Below are positions 32,944 to 41,082 of a stretch of DNA of 56,481 nt, piece after piece. How positions within the stretch are numbered: position 1 is the first letter of the stretch; the number at the start of each line of letters is the position of its first letter. The position numbers were made by a program, and so were the translations under genes. The notes under the pieces were generated by a model. That model made no database searches. It had not been told where the DNA came from and saw nothing but the letters and a program-made list of their open reading frames with translations. Source of the stretch: Oerskovia enterophila (lineage in GTDB: Bacteria > Actinomycetota > Actinomycetes > Actinomycetales > Cellulomonadaceae); contig NZ_MAQA01000030.1 of the NCBI RefSeq assembly GCF_001692445.1, positions 1-56,481 of the forward strand, in the 5' to 3' direction.

Positions 32944-34344
32944 TCAGCGGCTCAGCACCTCGGCATCGCGAGGCTCGTCGCCGTCCGCCACCGCGTCACC
33001 GGCCGGCGGCACGTCCTGCCCGCGCAGCGGGTACGCCCAGAAGCAGAGCCACGCGAGCCCCGCCACGACGAACGGCACGCCGCCCATGAGCACACGGATG
33101 CCCGTCGACACGGTCTCGGGCTGGTCGGCCACAGAGAGCCCCGCGTCGTAGCCCGACGTCGTGAGCACCACCGCGATCACCACGGCCTGCACGATGACCG
33201 AGCCGCGCACCACGAACCCGTTGACCCCGAAGTACATGCCCTCGCGTCGCAGCCCGGTGCGGCGCTCGTCGTCGTCGATGACCTGTCCGAGCGCGACCTC
33301 GAGGAGCTGCATCATGCCCGCGACGCCGATGCCCACGAGACCCGCGACGGCCATCGCGCCCGGCATCGAGCCCGGGACCATGAACAGCCCCACGGCCACG
33401 CCGTACGCCGCGACCGACCACAGCAGCGCGTTGCGCGGACCGACCTTGCGCACGACCCACGACCACCCGACGATCGCCGGGATCGCGACCACGAAGATCG
33501 GCGCGAGCACGAGCGTCGCGTCGGCCTCGGCCCCGCCGAGCACGTAGCGCACGTAGAACGGCACCGAGGCCAGCAGGATCGCGGTCGTCGACTGCAGCAG
33601 CAGCGACCCCAGGACGTAGGTCACGAACGCCTTGTTCGCGAACGTGTACCGCAGCTGGTCCTTGAGGGGCAGCGCGGCCTCGCGGGCCTTGACCGCGACC
33701 TCGTCGACGGGCCGCTCGATCATGCCCAGGAGCGACCACAGGTAGAACCCGAGGCACAGCGCCCCGAGCACGACCGCCATGCCGACCCAGCCGAGCGGCG
33801 ACCCGTAGAGCAGCGGCGCCGCCGCGGTCCCCAGGATCATCCCGACCAGGCCGAAGATCTGGCGGGGCGTGTTGCCCCGGGCGCGCTCCGCCGTCGTGCG
33901 GAAGATCTCCGGGAAGAGCGCCGAGGTGTTGAGGACGACCACGACGTACGCGACGTCGTAGACCGCGACCACGACGAGGAACCAGACCAGCAGGCCCTGC
34001 GCGCTCAGGTCCGGCGGCATCCACACGAGCGAGAACGCCGCGACGAGCGGGATGATCCCCAGGCCGATCCACGGGACGCGGCGCCCCCAGCGCGTGCGGT
34101 GGCGGTCGGAGGCCGCGCCGACGAGCGGGTTGAGGACCGCGTTGAGTATGCCGTGGGCGATCATCGCGCCCGCGACCCAGCCCGCGGGGAGCTTGAGGTG
34201 GTCGACGTAGAAGAACACGACGAACGCCGAGAACGTCTGCGCCATGAGGTTCGCGGGGAACGCCGAGGCGCCGTAGGCGAGCGTCTGGCCGCGCGTGGGC
34301 AGCCCGGTCAGGCGGCGGTCGCGCAGCGTGGTCAGGGCGCTCAT
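32944..34344 (-). CDS. GPH (MelB-type) sugar:cation symporter family transporter
   Basis: A 466-residue transporter of about 12 helices. It opens LAYGASAFPANLMAQTFSAF, with the GPH-type loop GAASDRHRTRWGRRVPWIGL and later RRTGLRREGMYFGVNGFVVR. GPH permeases import glycosides, pentosides or hexuronides with H+ or Na+. The ATG overlaps the stop of the YdjC deacetylase gene by four bases, and both follow the ROK regulator, so it is the last gene of a three-gene operon for a modified sugar. Confidence 0.9.
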   Translation of the reverse strand: MSALTTLRDRRLTGLPTRGQTLAYGASAFPANLMAQTFSAFVVFFYVDHLKLPAGWVAGAMIAHGILNAVLNPLVGAASDRHRTRWGRRVPWIGLGIIPLVAAFSLVWMPPDLSAQGLLVWFLVVVAVYDVAYVVVVLNTSALFPEIFRTTAERARGNTPRQIFGLVGMILGTAAAPLLYGSPLGWVGMAVVLGALCLGFYLWSLLGMIERPVDEVAVKAREAALPLKDQLRYTFANKAFVTYVLGSLLLQSTTAILLASVPFYVRYVLGGAEADATLVLAPIFVVAIPAIVGWSWVVRKVGPRNALLWSVAAYGVAVGLFMVPGSMPGAMAVAGLVGIGVAGMMQLLEVALGQVIDDDERRTGLRREGMYFGVNGFVVRGSVIVQAVVIAVVLTTSGYDAGLSVADQPETVSTGIRVLMGGVPFVVAGLAWLCFWAYPLRGQDVPPAGDAVADGDEPRDAEVLSR

Positions 34345-35333
34345 CGCGCACCCCCGACGGCGTCGCCCACCCGTGCGGCCGGGGCGCCCGAGGCGTCGCG
34401 CACCCGGGGCGGCAGGCCCCGTTGCACGTCGCGCAGGTCGCGCCAGCCCACGCGCACGATCCCTTCCTCGGCGAGCGTCGCCGCGACGTCGGGGTCGGCC
34501 AGGAGCCGGCGCTCGAACCCGCGCTTGGCGACCGCGAAGTCCGCGACGTCGCCGAGCTCGTCGTCGTCGAGCATGGGGTGCAGGAAGAACTCGGTGACCC
34601 CGGGCTCGGTCCCGCGCACCAGGTCGAGGAAGGTGGCCTTCATCGAGGCGTAGTCCTCCTCCTCCGCGGTGCCCTCGCCCAGCAGCTCGAACGGGTGGGT
34701 CAGCAGGTGGTCGAGGATCACCACCCCCGCGGCGTCGGCCGCGGCCGTGGCCTGGTCGAGCACCCCCTGGTAGGCGTCGGGCAGGCCCATGCCGCCGATC
34801 GTGCGCGGGAGGCGGAAGGGCAGGCCGTGGCGCGCCGCGAGCTCGAAGACCTGCGGCAGGAACGTGCGCCCCGTCTCGACGCCGTAGACCGAGCCCATGT
34901 GGTTGTCGAGGTGCGTGACGTCCATGCCCGCGGCGAGCGCGGCATCGAGCTGCGCGGCGAGCTCGGCCGCGACGTCCGCGTCGCTCGCCTGCTCCTCGAC
35001 CGTCCGGCAGTCGGCCGGGAAGTACCCGGCCGCGTCGACGAGCGTGGTCCCGACGCCCGTGAGGGGACGCCAGCGGTAGCTCGTCCACTCGCTCGTGAGC
35101 ACCAGGTGGACGCCGAGGTCCAGGTCGGTGCGGCTCGCGGCGAACGCGAGCGCCTCGGGAGCCCAGGGGCACGGCACCATGAGGGTCGTCGAGTCCAGGT
35201 GGCCGTCGACGAGCAGCTCGGTGATCGCGCGGTTCGCGGCCCGGCACATCCCGAGGTCGTCGGCGTTGAGGATGAGCGCCCGCGCGCCCGGCGGGAGGCC
35301 GAGCCGGGCGACGAGGTCAGAAGGTGCGGGCAT
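34341..35333 (-). CDS. YdjC/ChbG-family carbohydrate deacetylase
   Basis: A 330-residue enzyme. NADDLGMCRAANRAITELL carries the first metal-binding Asp residues, DVTHLDNHMGSVYG the metal His, and FFLHPMLDDDELGD a further His. This is the YdjC/ChbG pattern, in which a metal-dependent TIM-like enzyme deacetylates chitooligosaccharides (ChbG acts on diacetylchitobiose and triacetylchitotriose in enterobacteria). The sugar in this organism is unknown. It overlaps the ROK gene by 17 bp and the transporter by 4 bp. Confidence 0.92.
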   Translation of the reverse strand: MPAPSDLVARLGLPPGARALILNADDLGMCRAANRAITELLVDGHLDSTTLMVPCPWAPEALAFAASRTDLDLGVHLVLTSEWTSYRWRPLTGVGTTLVDAAGYFPADCRTVEEQASDADVAAELAAQLDAALAAGMDVTHLDNHMGSVYGVETGRTFLPQVFELAARHGLPFRLPRTIGGMGLPDAYQGVLDQATAAADAAGVVILDHLLTHPFELLGEGTAEEEDYASMKATFLDLVRGTEPGVTEFFLHPMLDDDELGDVADFAVAKRGFERRLLADPDVAATLAEEGIVRVGWRDLRDVQRGLPPRVRDASGAPAARVGDAVGGAR

Positions 35334-36555
35334 CGTCGGGTTCCTGGGAGGTGAGGTCGGAGTCGGGGTGCGCGGCGTCGTCGGGCACGTCGCCCGACTC
35401 GGCCGCCCGGCGGACCGCGGCCGAGAAGGCCTGGTCGCGGAGGGTGTCCCGCGCGAGGGCTGCCGCGCCGAGCAGGACCGCGTCGGCGGCGACCCTGCTG
35501 GGCTCGACCACGATCGGCAGGATGCCGACCCTGTCGGCGAGGTACGCCTGGACGCGGCGCAGGACCGCGTCCTCGGAGGCCACGCCCGCGAGGAAGATCT
35601 TCTGCGGCTCGAGCAGGAGCGAGATCGAGGCGATCAGCACGGCGAGGCGCCCCGAGAGCTCGTCGACGACCGCGACCGCGCGCTCGTCGCCGCCCGCCGC
35701 GAGGTCGAGCACCTCGTGCGGCGCCAGGTCGGCGGGCAGGCCCGCGTCGCGCGCGGCCGTCGCGAGCGACGCGGCGCCGATGCTCTCCGCGCCGAGCGCG
35801 CGGCCGGGCTGCGGCAGGAACGCGACCTCGCCGGCGCCGCCGGACGCGCCGCGGTAGAGCTTGCCGTCGATGACGATCCCGGCCCCCACCCCGATCCCGA
35901 GGCGCAGCAGGACGAACGAGCTCAGGTCCTTGCCCGCGCCCGAGCGCTGCTCGGCGATCGCGGCGAGGTTGACGTCGTTCTCGAGCAGGACGGGGCAGCC
36001 GAGGCCTTCCTCGAGGGCGGCGTGCAGCGTGGGCCCGCCCTTCTCGAGGCCGGGGACGCGGCGCACCATGGCGTGGTCGAGGTCCACGATCGCGGGGAGC
36101 CCGACGACGGCGCACCGGATCGCGACGGACGCGGTCCCCACGTCGTGGCCCACCGCGGCGACGCAGTGGGCGGCGAGGTTCTCGACGACGCTCGCGCGGG
36201 CCGCGGGGTCCTTGGCCGACAGGGGTTGCTCGGCGCGGGCGCGGATGCGGCCGACGAGGTCGATCAGCGCGACCCGGACGCGCACGTGGCCGATGTCGAC
36301 CGCGAGCGCGTAGCCGTGCTCCGGGTCGACCCGGTAGAGCGTGGCCGCGGGGCCGCGGCGCTCGTGGTCGAGCCCGGCCTCCTCGACGACTCCCTGCTCG
36401 ACGAAGGTGCGCAGCGTGTGGGCCACGGTGGTCTTGGACAGGCCCGTGGCCGCGACGATCTCGGGTCTGCCGAGGGTGTCGTGGGCGTCGAGCACATCGA
36501 GGACGGCCCGGGCGTTGATCTCCCGGAGCAGTCGCTGGTCTCCTGCAAGAAGCAT
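35317..36555 (-). CDS. ROK-family transcriptional regulator
   Basis: A 412-residue regulator with an N-terminal HTH (LGRPEIVAATGLSKTTVAHT) and a sugar-kinase-like ROK domain: ALAVDIGHVRVRVALIDLVG, LLENDVNLAAIAEQRSGAG and LRLGIGVGAGIVIDGKLYRG. The zinc-binding CGxxGCxE cysteines found in many ROK regulators are missing, so zinc is unlikely. The ATG at 36555 has GGAGAG eight bases upstream; an earlier ATG at 36594 adds 13 residues without a ribosome-binding site. It heads the operon ROK-deacetylase-transporter and probably senses a sugar from that pathway. Confidence 0.9.
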   Translation of the reverse strand: MLLAGDQRLLREINARAVLDVLDAHDTLGRPEIVAATGLSKTTVAHTLRTFVEQGVVEEAGLDHERRGPAATLYRVDPEHGYALAVDIGHVRVRVALIDLVGRIRARAEQPLSAKDPAARASVVENLAAHCVAAVGHDVGTASVAIRCAVVGLPAIVDLDHAMVRRVPGLEKGGPTLHAALEEGLGCPVLLENDVNLAAIAEQRSGAGKDLSSFVLLRLGIGVGAGIVIDGKLYRGASGGAGEVAFLPQPGRALGAESIGAASLATAARDAGLPADLAPHEVLDLAAGGDERAVAVVDELSGRLAVLIASISLLLEPQKIFLAGVASEDAVLRRVQAYLADRVGILPIVVEPSRVAADAVLLGAAALARDTLRDQAFSAAVRRAAESGDVPDDAAHPDSDLTSQEPDDARTF

Positions 36556-36596
36556 GTCTACCGCTCTCCGTTGACGGTCGTTCCCCTGGGACATGA

Positions 36597-36617
36597 GTAG
36601 GTCGGAAGGTTACCTAC
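36597..36617. promoter_or_regulatory. candidate ROK operator
   Basis: GTAGGT-cggaaggtt-ACCTAC, a 6-bp inverted repeat with centre-to-centre spacing of about 15 bp, lies 42 bp upstream of the ROK start at 36555. It is a likely site for autoregulation. Confidence 0.5.
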
Positions 36618-36894
36618 CGAGCGAGAGTACATCGGGGGTGTTTCGGGCGCGCGTCGAGCCGGGACTGGCGTCCCAGTCCGGCTCCCTGCCCGGATCTTCC
36701 GACCCTCACGCGCGGATCTCTGCGGCTCTCGGGGTGAACCCCGAGCCGGAGATGGGGGGAATGCCCGATGTTCGCGGAACCCTCGGGCGGCCTAGCCTCG
36801 ATCGTGGTGGGCCCCGCTGGGGGGTGGGGCCCACCGAGCAGACCTCGCCGGCATGCGCCCGGCCACCGACCGATCTCGACGACAGGGGCACGAC
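36618..36894. other. intergenic region between divergent ROK operon and DUF4097 gene
   Basis: This stretch carries the rightward promoter of the DUF4097 gene and part of the leftward one. A G-rich run (gggggtgtttcgggcg, and gctggggggtgggg near 36820) is visible. No protein-like reading frame with actinomycete codon preference was found in it. Confidence 0.5.
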
Positions 36895-37629
36895 ATGCAG
36901 GCCACACACCGACGGCTGGCCACGGCGGGACTCGTCGCCGTCGCGGCGCTCGCCCTCGGGGCGTGCGGGTTCGGACCCCGCACGACGGCCACCGACACCT
37001 ACACCGAGGACGCCGGGATCACCTCGGTCCGGCTCGACCTCGAGGCCGGGTCCGTCACGCTCCGCGGGTCCGACGACGCGACCGGGCTGTCGATCGAGCG
37101 GACCGTCGACTACGTGGGCGAGCACCCCGCGAGCGAGACGCACCGCATCGAGGACGGCGTCCTGGTGCTCTCGGGCTGCGGTCGCCACTGCTCCGCGAGC
37201 TACACCGTGGACCTGCCCGCGGGGCTGCCCGTCACGGGCGAGACGTCGCACGGGAGCATCGACCTGGACCGGACCGGCGCGGTCGACGTCCGGACGAGCA
37301 ACGGGTCCGTCACGCTCACCGGCGTCGACGCCAGGGTCCTCGCGCGGACCTCGAACGGGAAGATCACCGGGACCGGGCTGGGCGGCACCGAGGGCGTCGA
37401 CGTCGAGACCTCCAACGGCTCGATCGAGCTCACGCTCGCGACCCCGCAGGACGTCCGCGCGACGACCGACAACGGCACGGTGCAGCTCACGGTCCCCGAG
37501 GGCAGCTACCGCGTGAGCGCGTCCACCGACCTCGGCGGCACCGACGTCTCCGTGCCGGACGACCCCGACGGCGAGTTCCACCTCGACGCGCAGTCGTCGA
37601 ACGGGCGGGTCACGGTCGCCCAGGGCTGA
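36895..37629 (+). CDS. DUF4097-type beta-helical lipoprotein
   Basis: A 244-residue lipoprotein with signal peptide and lipobox LGAC. The mature part has short repeated strands typical of DUF4097 adhesin-like proteins: VRLDLEAGSVTLRGSDD, VDLPAGLPVTGETSHGSIDL, DVRTSNGSVTLTGVDARVL, ARTSNGKITGTGL, VETSNGSIELTL, ATTDNGTVQLTVPEG. The SNGS/SNGK turns repeat every 20-25 residues, consistent with a right-handed beta helix. Two cysteines (SGCGRHC) could form a disulfide. Function is unknown; some family members are envelope-stress or membrane-associated proteins. Confidence 0.85.
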   Translation: MQATHRRLATAGLVAVAALALGACGFGPRTTATDTYTEDAGITSVRLDLEAGSVTLRGSDDATGLSIERTVDYVGEHPASETHRIEDGVLVLSGCGRHCSASYTVDLPAGLPVTGETSHGSIDLDRTGAVDVRTSNGSVTLTGVDARVLARTSNGKITGTGLGGTEGVDVETSNGSIELTLATPQDVRATTDNGTVQLTVPEGSYRVSASTDLGGTDVSVPDDPDGEFHLDAQSSNGRVTVAQG

Positions 37630-37645
37630 GGTGCTGGGCGGGCGG

Positions 37646-37671
37646 GGCCGACCGGTTCGGCCGGGTCGGCC
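37646..37671. terminator. hairpin between convergent genes
   Basis: GGCCGACC-ggttcggccg-GGTCGGCC, an 8-bp perfect stem, 17 bases past the DUF4097 stop and 40 bases from the hemerythrin stop. It probably serves both genes. Confidence 0.55.
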
Positions 37672-37710
37672 GGGCCGAGGCCACGCCGACCTCGATCGCC
37701 CCGCCGCCGC

Positions 37711-38232
37711 TCAGAGCGGCCCGAGCACCTCGCGCACGTCCGCGTCGAGCGCCAGGGTGTCGAGCACCGTGAGGAGCATGCGTTCCTCGTACCGGAAGTG
37801 GGACTCCATGATCGCGGCGACCCCCTCGAGGTGACGCTCGAGCTCGTCCGGGGGCGCCGCCCGGTCCACCGCGGCCGTCAGGCCGCCCAGCAGGTGCTCG
37901 ATCATCGAGTGGTCCTGCCTCAGGTTCCGCAACGTCCCGACCAGCTCGGGGTGCGTGGCCGCGATCGCGGGGAACAGCTCGCGGTCCTCGCCCTCGTGGT
38001 GCCCCGTGAGCGCGGTGCAGAATCCGTGGCAGAACAGCAGCAGGTCGCGGGTCGCGGGTTCGGCGGGCACTCCGTCGTCGAGCGCGGCACGGGTCACGCG
38101 CAGCGCCTCGCGCAGCCGGTCGTGCACGGCCCGCAGCTCGCGGCTCCAGGCGACGAGCCGGGGTGTCTCGGGGAGACCGGTCTCGACGAGCTCCGGCGTC
38201 TCGGCGAGGTGGTTCTTCTCGCCCTCAGTCAC
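37711..38232 (-). CDS. hemerythrin HHE-domain protein
   Basis: A 173-residue four-helix bundle. LVAWSRELRAVHDRLREALR, FCHGFCTALTGHHEGEDREL (H..H..E..D), RNLRQDHSMIEHLL and MESHFRYEERML supply the His and Glu/Asp ligands of a di-iron hemerythrin site. Such proteins bind O2 or NO, or repair iron centres. The frame starts at GTG 38232 inside a 7-bp inverted repeat (GCCCTCA...TGAGGGC, 38221-38240) that could affect translation or bind a regulator. Confidence 0.9.
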   Translation of the reverse strand: MTEGEKNHLAETPELVETGLPETPRLVAWSRELRAVHDRLREALRVTRAALDDGVPAEPATRDLLLFCHGFCTALTGHHEGEDRELFPAIAATHPELVGTLRNLRQDHSMIEHLLGGLTAAVDRAAPPDELERHLEGVAAIMESHFRYEERMLLTVLDTLALDADVREVLGPL

Positions 38233-38363
38233 GTGAGGGCGAAGGGGGCGACGCGGTCATCGTCGGGCTCCTTCGTGTCCGGCGCCTCCATGCCTGACAC
38301 GGTCTGCCACCGGCACGCGACGCTGCGCAGACCCTACCGGACGCTCGCGTGCGGGGCGCGCGC

Positions 38364-38402
38364 CGTCGTCGGGCCGCGGGAGGTCCCTGCCGCCCGACGA
38401 CG
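38364..38402. terminator. hairpin after the kinase-like gene
   Basis: CGTCGTCGGGC and GCCCGACGACG form an 11-bp perfect stem with a 17-base loop, about 23 bases past the stop of the kinase-like gene on the minus strand. The arms resemble the family B core (GTCGGGC/GCCCGAC). Confidence 0.6.
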
Positions 38403-38425
38403 TCGCTCCCCCTCCGCGCGACGCC

Positions 38426-39058
38426 TCACCCCTGCGTGACCCATGCCGGGCGGCGCGCGTCGTCGACGCGCACGACCACGTCGGCCGTCCGCTCGGGCGC
38501 GACCTCGCCCTGGTACCGCGCGTACGCGGGCAGGGTCCAGGCGTCGGCGGGCGGCGTGCGTCGCGCGACCGTCGCGCCCTGGAGCGCGAGGTGGACGGTC
38601 AGGTCGACGTCGAGCCCGCGGCCGAGCGACAGCGACCCGTCGAGCAGCACGACCAGCCCCGGGAGCGCCTCGACGTAGCCCGCCCGCGTCGAGCGCGAGG
38701 TCACGGGGTCGCGCAGGCTCGGGAGGTAGCGCCCCTCCCCCGCAGGCCCGACGGCGGACAGCACCTCCCGGTTCAGCGCACCGACGTCGATCCACTCGTC
38801 GAGCAGGGCGTCCGGGTCCTCGTGGCCGTGCTCGAGCCGCACCGACGCGGGCCGCAGGAAGTCGCGCACGCTGACGCGCGCCGTCGGGCGGCCCGCGACG
38901 CGCAGGGGCTCGACGAGCAGGTCGGCGAGCGTCTCCGGGTGCGTCGAGGGGTGGCCGTCGACGAGCACGCGCAACGCCCCGTCCGTGCGGGGCCGCTCAA
39001 CGACGAGCGCGGCGACCCGCGCGACCAGGACCTCGGGGCTGACCGGCTCGACGCGCAT
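38426..39058 (-). CDS. uridine-kinase-like protein with degenerate P-loop
   Basis: A 210-residue protein that follows the uridine/nucleoside kinase layout: first strand LRVLVDGHPSTHPETLADLL, ARVSVRDFLRPASVRLEHGH, DEWIDVGALNREVLSAVGP, GRYLPSLRDPVTSRSTRAGY, LPGLVVLLDGSLSLGRGLDV, and PAYARYQGEVAPERTADVVV. In true kinases of this group the first loop is GxxxxGK[ST]; here it is GHPSTHPET, so Lys and the second Gly are lost. ATP binding is doubtful. It starts four bases after the AraC gene stop and is probably cotranscribed with it. Confidence 0.75.
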   Translation of the reverse strand: MRVEPVSPEVLVARVAALVVERPRTDGALRVLVDGHPSTHPETLADLLVEPLRVAGRPTARVSVRDFLRPASVRLEHGHEDPDALLDEWIDVGALNREVLSAVGPAGEGRYLPSLRDPVTSRSTRAGYVEALPGLVVLLDGSLSLGRGLDVDLTVHLALQGATVARRTPPADAWTLPAYARYQGEVAPERTADVVVRVDDARRPAWVTQG

Positions 39059-39062
39059 CGCG

Positions 39063-39863
39063 TCAGGATGTCACGGCGCCGAGACGGCTCGGTCGCGCTC
39101 CCGTGCCGAGGTACTCCTGCGGGCTCGCGTCGAGGACCCGGCGGAACATGGTCGAGAAGGCGGCCGGGCTCTCGTACCCCAGCGCGCCGGCGACGCGCGT
39201 CACGGACTCTCCCGCAGAGAGCCGGGGCAGGGCGGCCAGCACGCACGCGCGCTGTCGCCACCGGTCGAAGGTCAGCCCGGTCTGCGCCCCGAAGCGGCGG
39301 TTGAACGTCCTCAGGCTCACGTGCAGCGCGGCCGCCCAGACGACGGGCGAGGCGTGCGCGTCCGGGGCGTCGAGGAACGTGCGGCACATCGCCAGCAGCG
39401 CGCGGTCGCTCGGCAGCGGGACGTGCAACGGCAGGGGCGTCATGCGCGACACCTCGAACAGGAGCAGCCGGACCAGCGCGCCGTCCCGGCCGTGCTCGTC
39501 GTACTCCACGGGGAGGTCGGCCGCCTCGAGGAGGAGCTGCCGGGCGAGGGGCGAGACCGTGACGACCTCGCACGTGGCCGGTCCCCACGGCGCGGCGACG
39601 GGCTCGATGTAGAGGCTGCACGTGCTGACGCCGTACATCGTGACCTGGTGGACGGTCTCCGGGGGGATCCACACGGCGCGGTGCGTCGGGACGACCCAGC
39701 TGCCGTCGTCCGTCTCGACGTGCATGACCCCGGTCGCTCCGTACAGCAGCTGAGCCCGGCGGTGACGGTGCGGGACGAGCACCTCGCCCATCGCATAGTC
39801 GGTGCCGATCGGGAGAACGTCGCGCGGGGCGTCGTCGACCAGGTCGATCGGGGTGTTGCGCAC
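39063..39863 (-). CDS. AraC-family transcriptional regulator
   Basis: A 266-residue regulator. The N-terminal cupin sensor has HRHRRAQLLYGATGVMHVET and WVVPTHRAVWIPPETVHQV. The C-terminal AraC domain has HVSLRTFNRRFGAQTGLTFD and GESVTRVAGALGYESPAAFS. Residues and length fit the subgroup that controls small transporters. It is divergent from the TSUP permease gene, with a 12-bp palindrome between them. Confidence 0.92.
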   Translation of the reverse strand: MRNTPIDLVDDAPRDVLPIGTDYAMGEVLVPHRHRRAQLLYGATGVMHVETDDGSWVVPTHRAVWIPPETVHQVTMYGVSTCSLYIEPVAAPWGPATCEVVTVSPLARQLLLEAADLPVEYDEHGRDGALVRLLLFEVSRMTPLPLHVPLPSDRALLAMCRTFLDAPDAHASPVVWAAALHVSLRTFNRRFGAQTGLTFDRWRQRACVLAALPRLSAGESVTRVAGALGYESPAAFSTMFRRVLDASPQEYLGTGARPSRLGAVTS

Positions 39864-39909
39864 ACCGCGACCCTACCCAGCGCTGGCGTGATCGCGAAAG
39901 AACCTGGCA

Positions 39910-39921
39910 CATCCGCGGATG
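39910..39921. promoter_or_regulatory. palindrome between AraC and TSUP genes
   Basis: CATCCGCGGATG is a perfect 12-bp palindrome in the 92-bp divergent gap, 46 bp from the AraC start and 34 bp from the TSUP start. It is a candidate operator, although AraC sites are more often direct repeats. Confidence 0.45.
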
Positions 39922-39955
39922 CACGCCACGGGCTCGCTTCTTAGCGTGGACCCTG

Positions 39956-40759
39956 ATGTTTCTCGTCCTGCTCCTGTCCGGATGCCTCACCGGCGTCACC
40001 ACCGTCCTCTTCGGCTTCGGCGGCGGCTTCATGATCGTCCCGTTGCTGCTCTGGCTCCTCTCGGGGCCCGGATCCGCGCCGCTCGCCGAGGACATGGGGA
40101 TGCACGTCGCGGTCGCCACCTCGTCCGCGGTCATGGTCGTCAACGCGGGTGTCGCGACGTTCGCCCAGCACCGTGCAGGGACCTTGAGGACCGACGCGCT
40201 CTGGCCCCTCATGGCGTTCATCGCCATCGGCGCTGCGCTCGGCGCCTCGGTCGCCGGCCTGGTGCCCGGCGAGGCGCTGCGATGGGCGTTCGTCGTCTAC
40301 CTCGCCGTCACGCTCCTCAACGCGGTGCTGCGCCCGGGGTTCCTCGCCACGGCACGCCCCGCGCGTCCGCTGGGCCGAGCGACGACCATCGTCGTCGGGC
40401 CCGCGGTGGGCGCGGTCGCGGCGCTGCTGGGCGTGGGCGGCAGCGTCATGACGGTCCCGCTCTTCCGTCGCCACGGCTGGTCCATGACGGACTCGGCCGG
40501 TCTCGCCAACCCGCTCGGCCTGCCCGTCGCCGTCGCGGCGTCGATCACCTACGTGGTGGCCGGCGGCGCCTCGGCTTCGGTCCTCGGGGCCGGTCACCTC
40601 GGCTACGTCGACCTCTCGGCCTTCGTCGGCCTGGCGATCGGATCCGTCCTGGGGATCGTGCTCACGCGCCGGTTCGTCGGGCGGATGCCGGACCGCGTCC
40701 ACGCCCGGGCCTACCTCGCGCTGCTCGCGGTGGTCCTCGTGGCGACCGTCGTCGTCTGA
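39956..40759 (+). CDS. TSUP-family (TauE/SafE) membrane permease
   Basis: A 267-residue protein with about eight hydrophobic helices. TSUP features are FGFGGGFMIVPLLLWLL at the start and ALLGVGGSVMTVPLFRRHGW at the centre, one per half-repeat. Relatives export or import sulfite, sulfoacetate or other small sulfur-containing anions. There is no clear ribosome-binding site before the ATG, so a leaderless transcript is possible. It faces the AraC regulator and probably depends on it. Confidence 0.9.
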   Translation: MFLVLLLSGCLTGVTTVLFGFGGGFMIVPLLLWLLSGPGSAPLAEDMGMHVAVATSSAVMVVNAGVATFAQHRAGTLRTDALWPLMAFIAIGAALGASVAGLVPGEALRWAFVVYLAVTLLNAVLRPGFLATARPARPLGRATTIVVGPAVGAVAALLGVGGSVMTVPLFRRHGWSMTDSAGLANPLGLPVAVAASITYVVAGGASASVLGAGHLGYVDLSAFVGLAIGSVLGIVLTRRFVGRMPDRVHARAYLALLAVVLVATVVV

Positions 40760-40778
40760 CGGGCTCGGCCTCCGATCA

Positions 40779-40824
40779 GTTGTCAGAACGTGGCCGGTGG
40801 TGAGCCCGCGCCACTTCTGACAGC
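40779..40824. repeat. dispersed palindrome, family A copy
   Basis: TGTCAGAA-c-GTGGC pairs with GCCAC-TTCTGACA (40781-40822), with one bulged base and a loop of about 15 bases. It is 20 bases beyond the TSUP stop. The next copy begins about 50 bases away, so the two form a pair in the space between convergent genes. Confidence 0.85.
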
Positions 40825-40875
40825 TCGGCGGCAGCGGCGCGGCCGGCCGACTGGCTGCGGAGCCCCCGGATGAGT

Positions 40876-40917
40876 TGTCAGAACGTGGCCGGGGTATGGC
40901 CCGGCCACGTTCTGACA
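40876..40917. repeat. dispersed palindrome, family A copy (best preserved)
   Basis: Perfect 18-bp arms TGTCAGAACGTGGCCGGG and CCCGGCCACGTTCTGACA with a 6-base loop gtatgg. The outer flanks (gag before, ctcgtc after) extend the match weakly. It lies in the same orientation as the copy at 40779. Confidence 0.9.
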
Positions 40918-41032
40918 GCTCGTCCGCGGTGGTGGTCGTGGAGCGCAATTCCGGGAGCGCATCTCGTGGAGCGCACCTCGGGGAGCGACGTCCCGGGGTC
41001 CCGCCCCGCTCGCACGCTCGTGCCCGGGAACG

Positions 41033-41072
41033 CACGAGGCCCCGTCCACAGTGCTGTGGACGGGGCCTCGTG
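41033..41072 (-). terminator. terminator of the NlpC/P60 gene
   Basis: A perfect 18-bp stem (CACGAGGCCCCGTCCACA with its complement) and 4-base loop gtgc. It starts 11 bases past the stop of the NlpC/P60 gene. The 323-bp stretch from 40760 to 41082 thus holds two family A palindromes, this terminator and an unassigned AT-poor segment; no gene was found in it. Confidence 0.8.
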
Positions 41073-41082
41073 GGCGGGAAGA

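Noticed and set aside
34345-35247. Extension of the GPH transporter frame to 767 residues
   Set aside because: Beyond 34344 it is a shadow of the YdjC deacetylase gene in another frame of the same strand.
40876-40917. Simple rho-independent terminator
   Set aside because: No T-run, and the same arms occur at three other places, one inside a coding region, so a repeat family explains it better.
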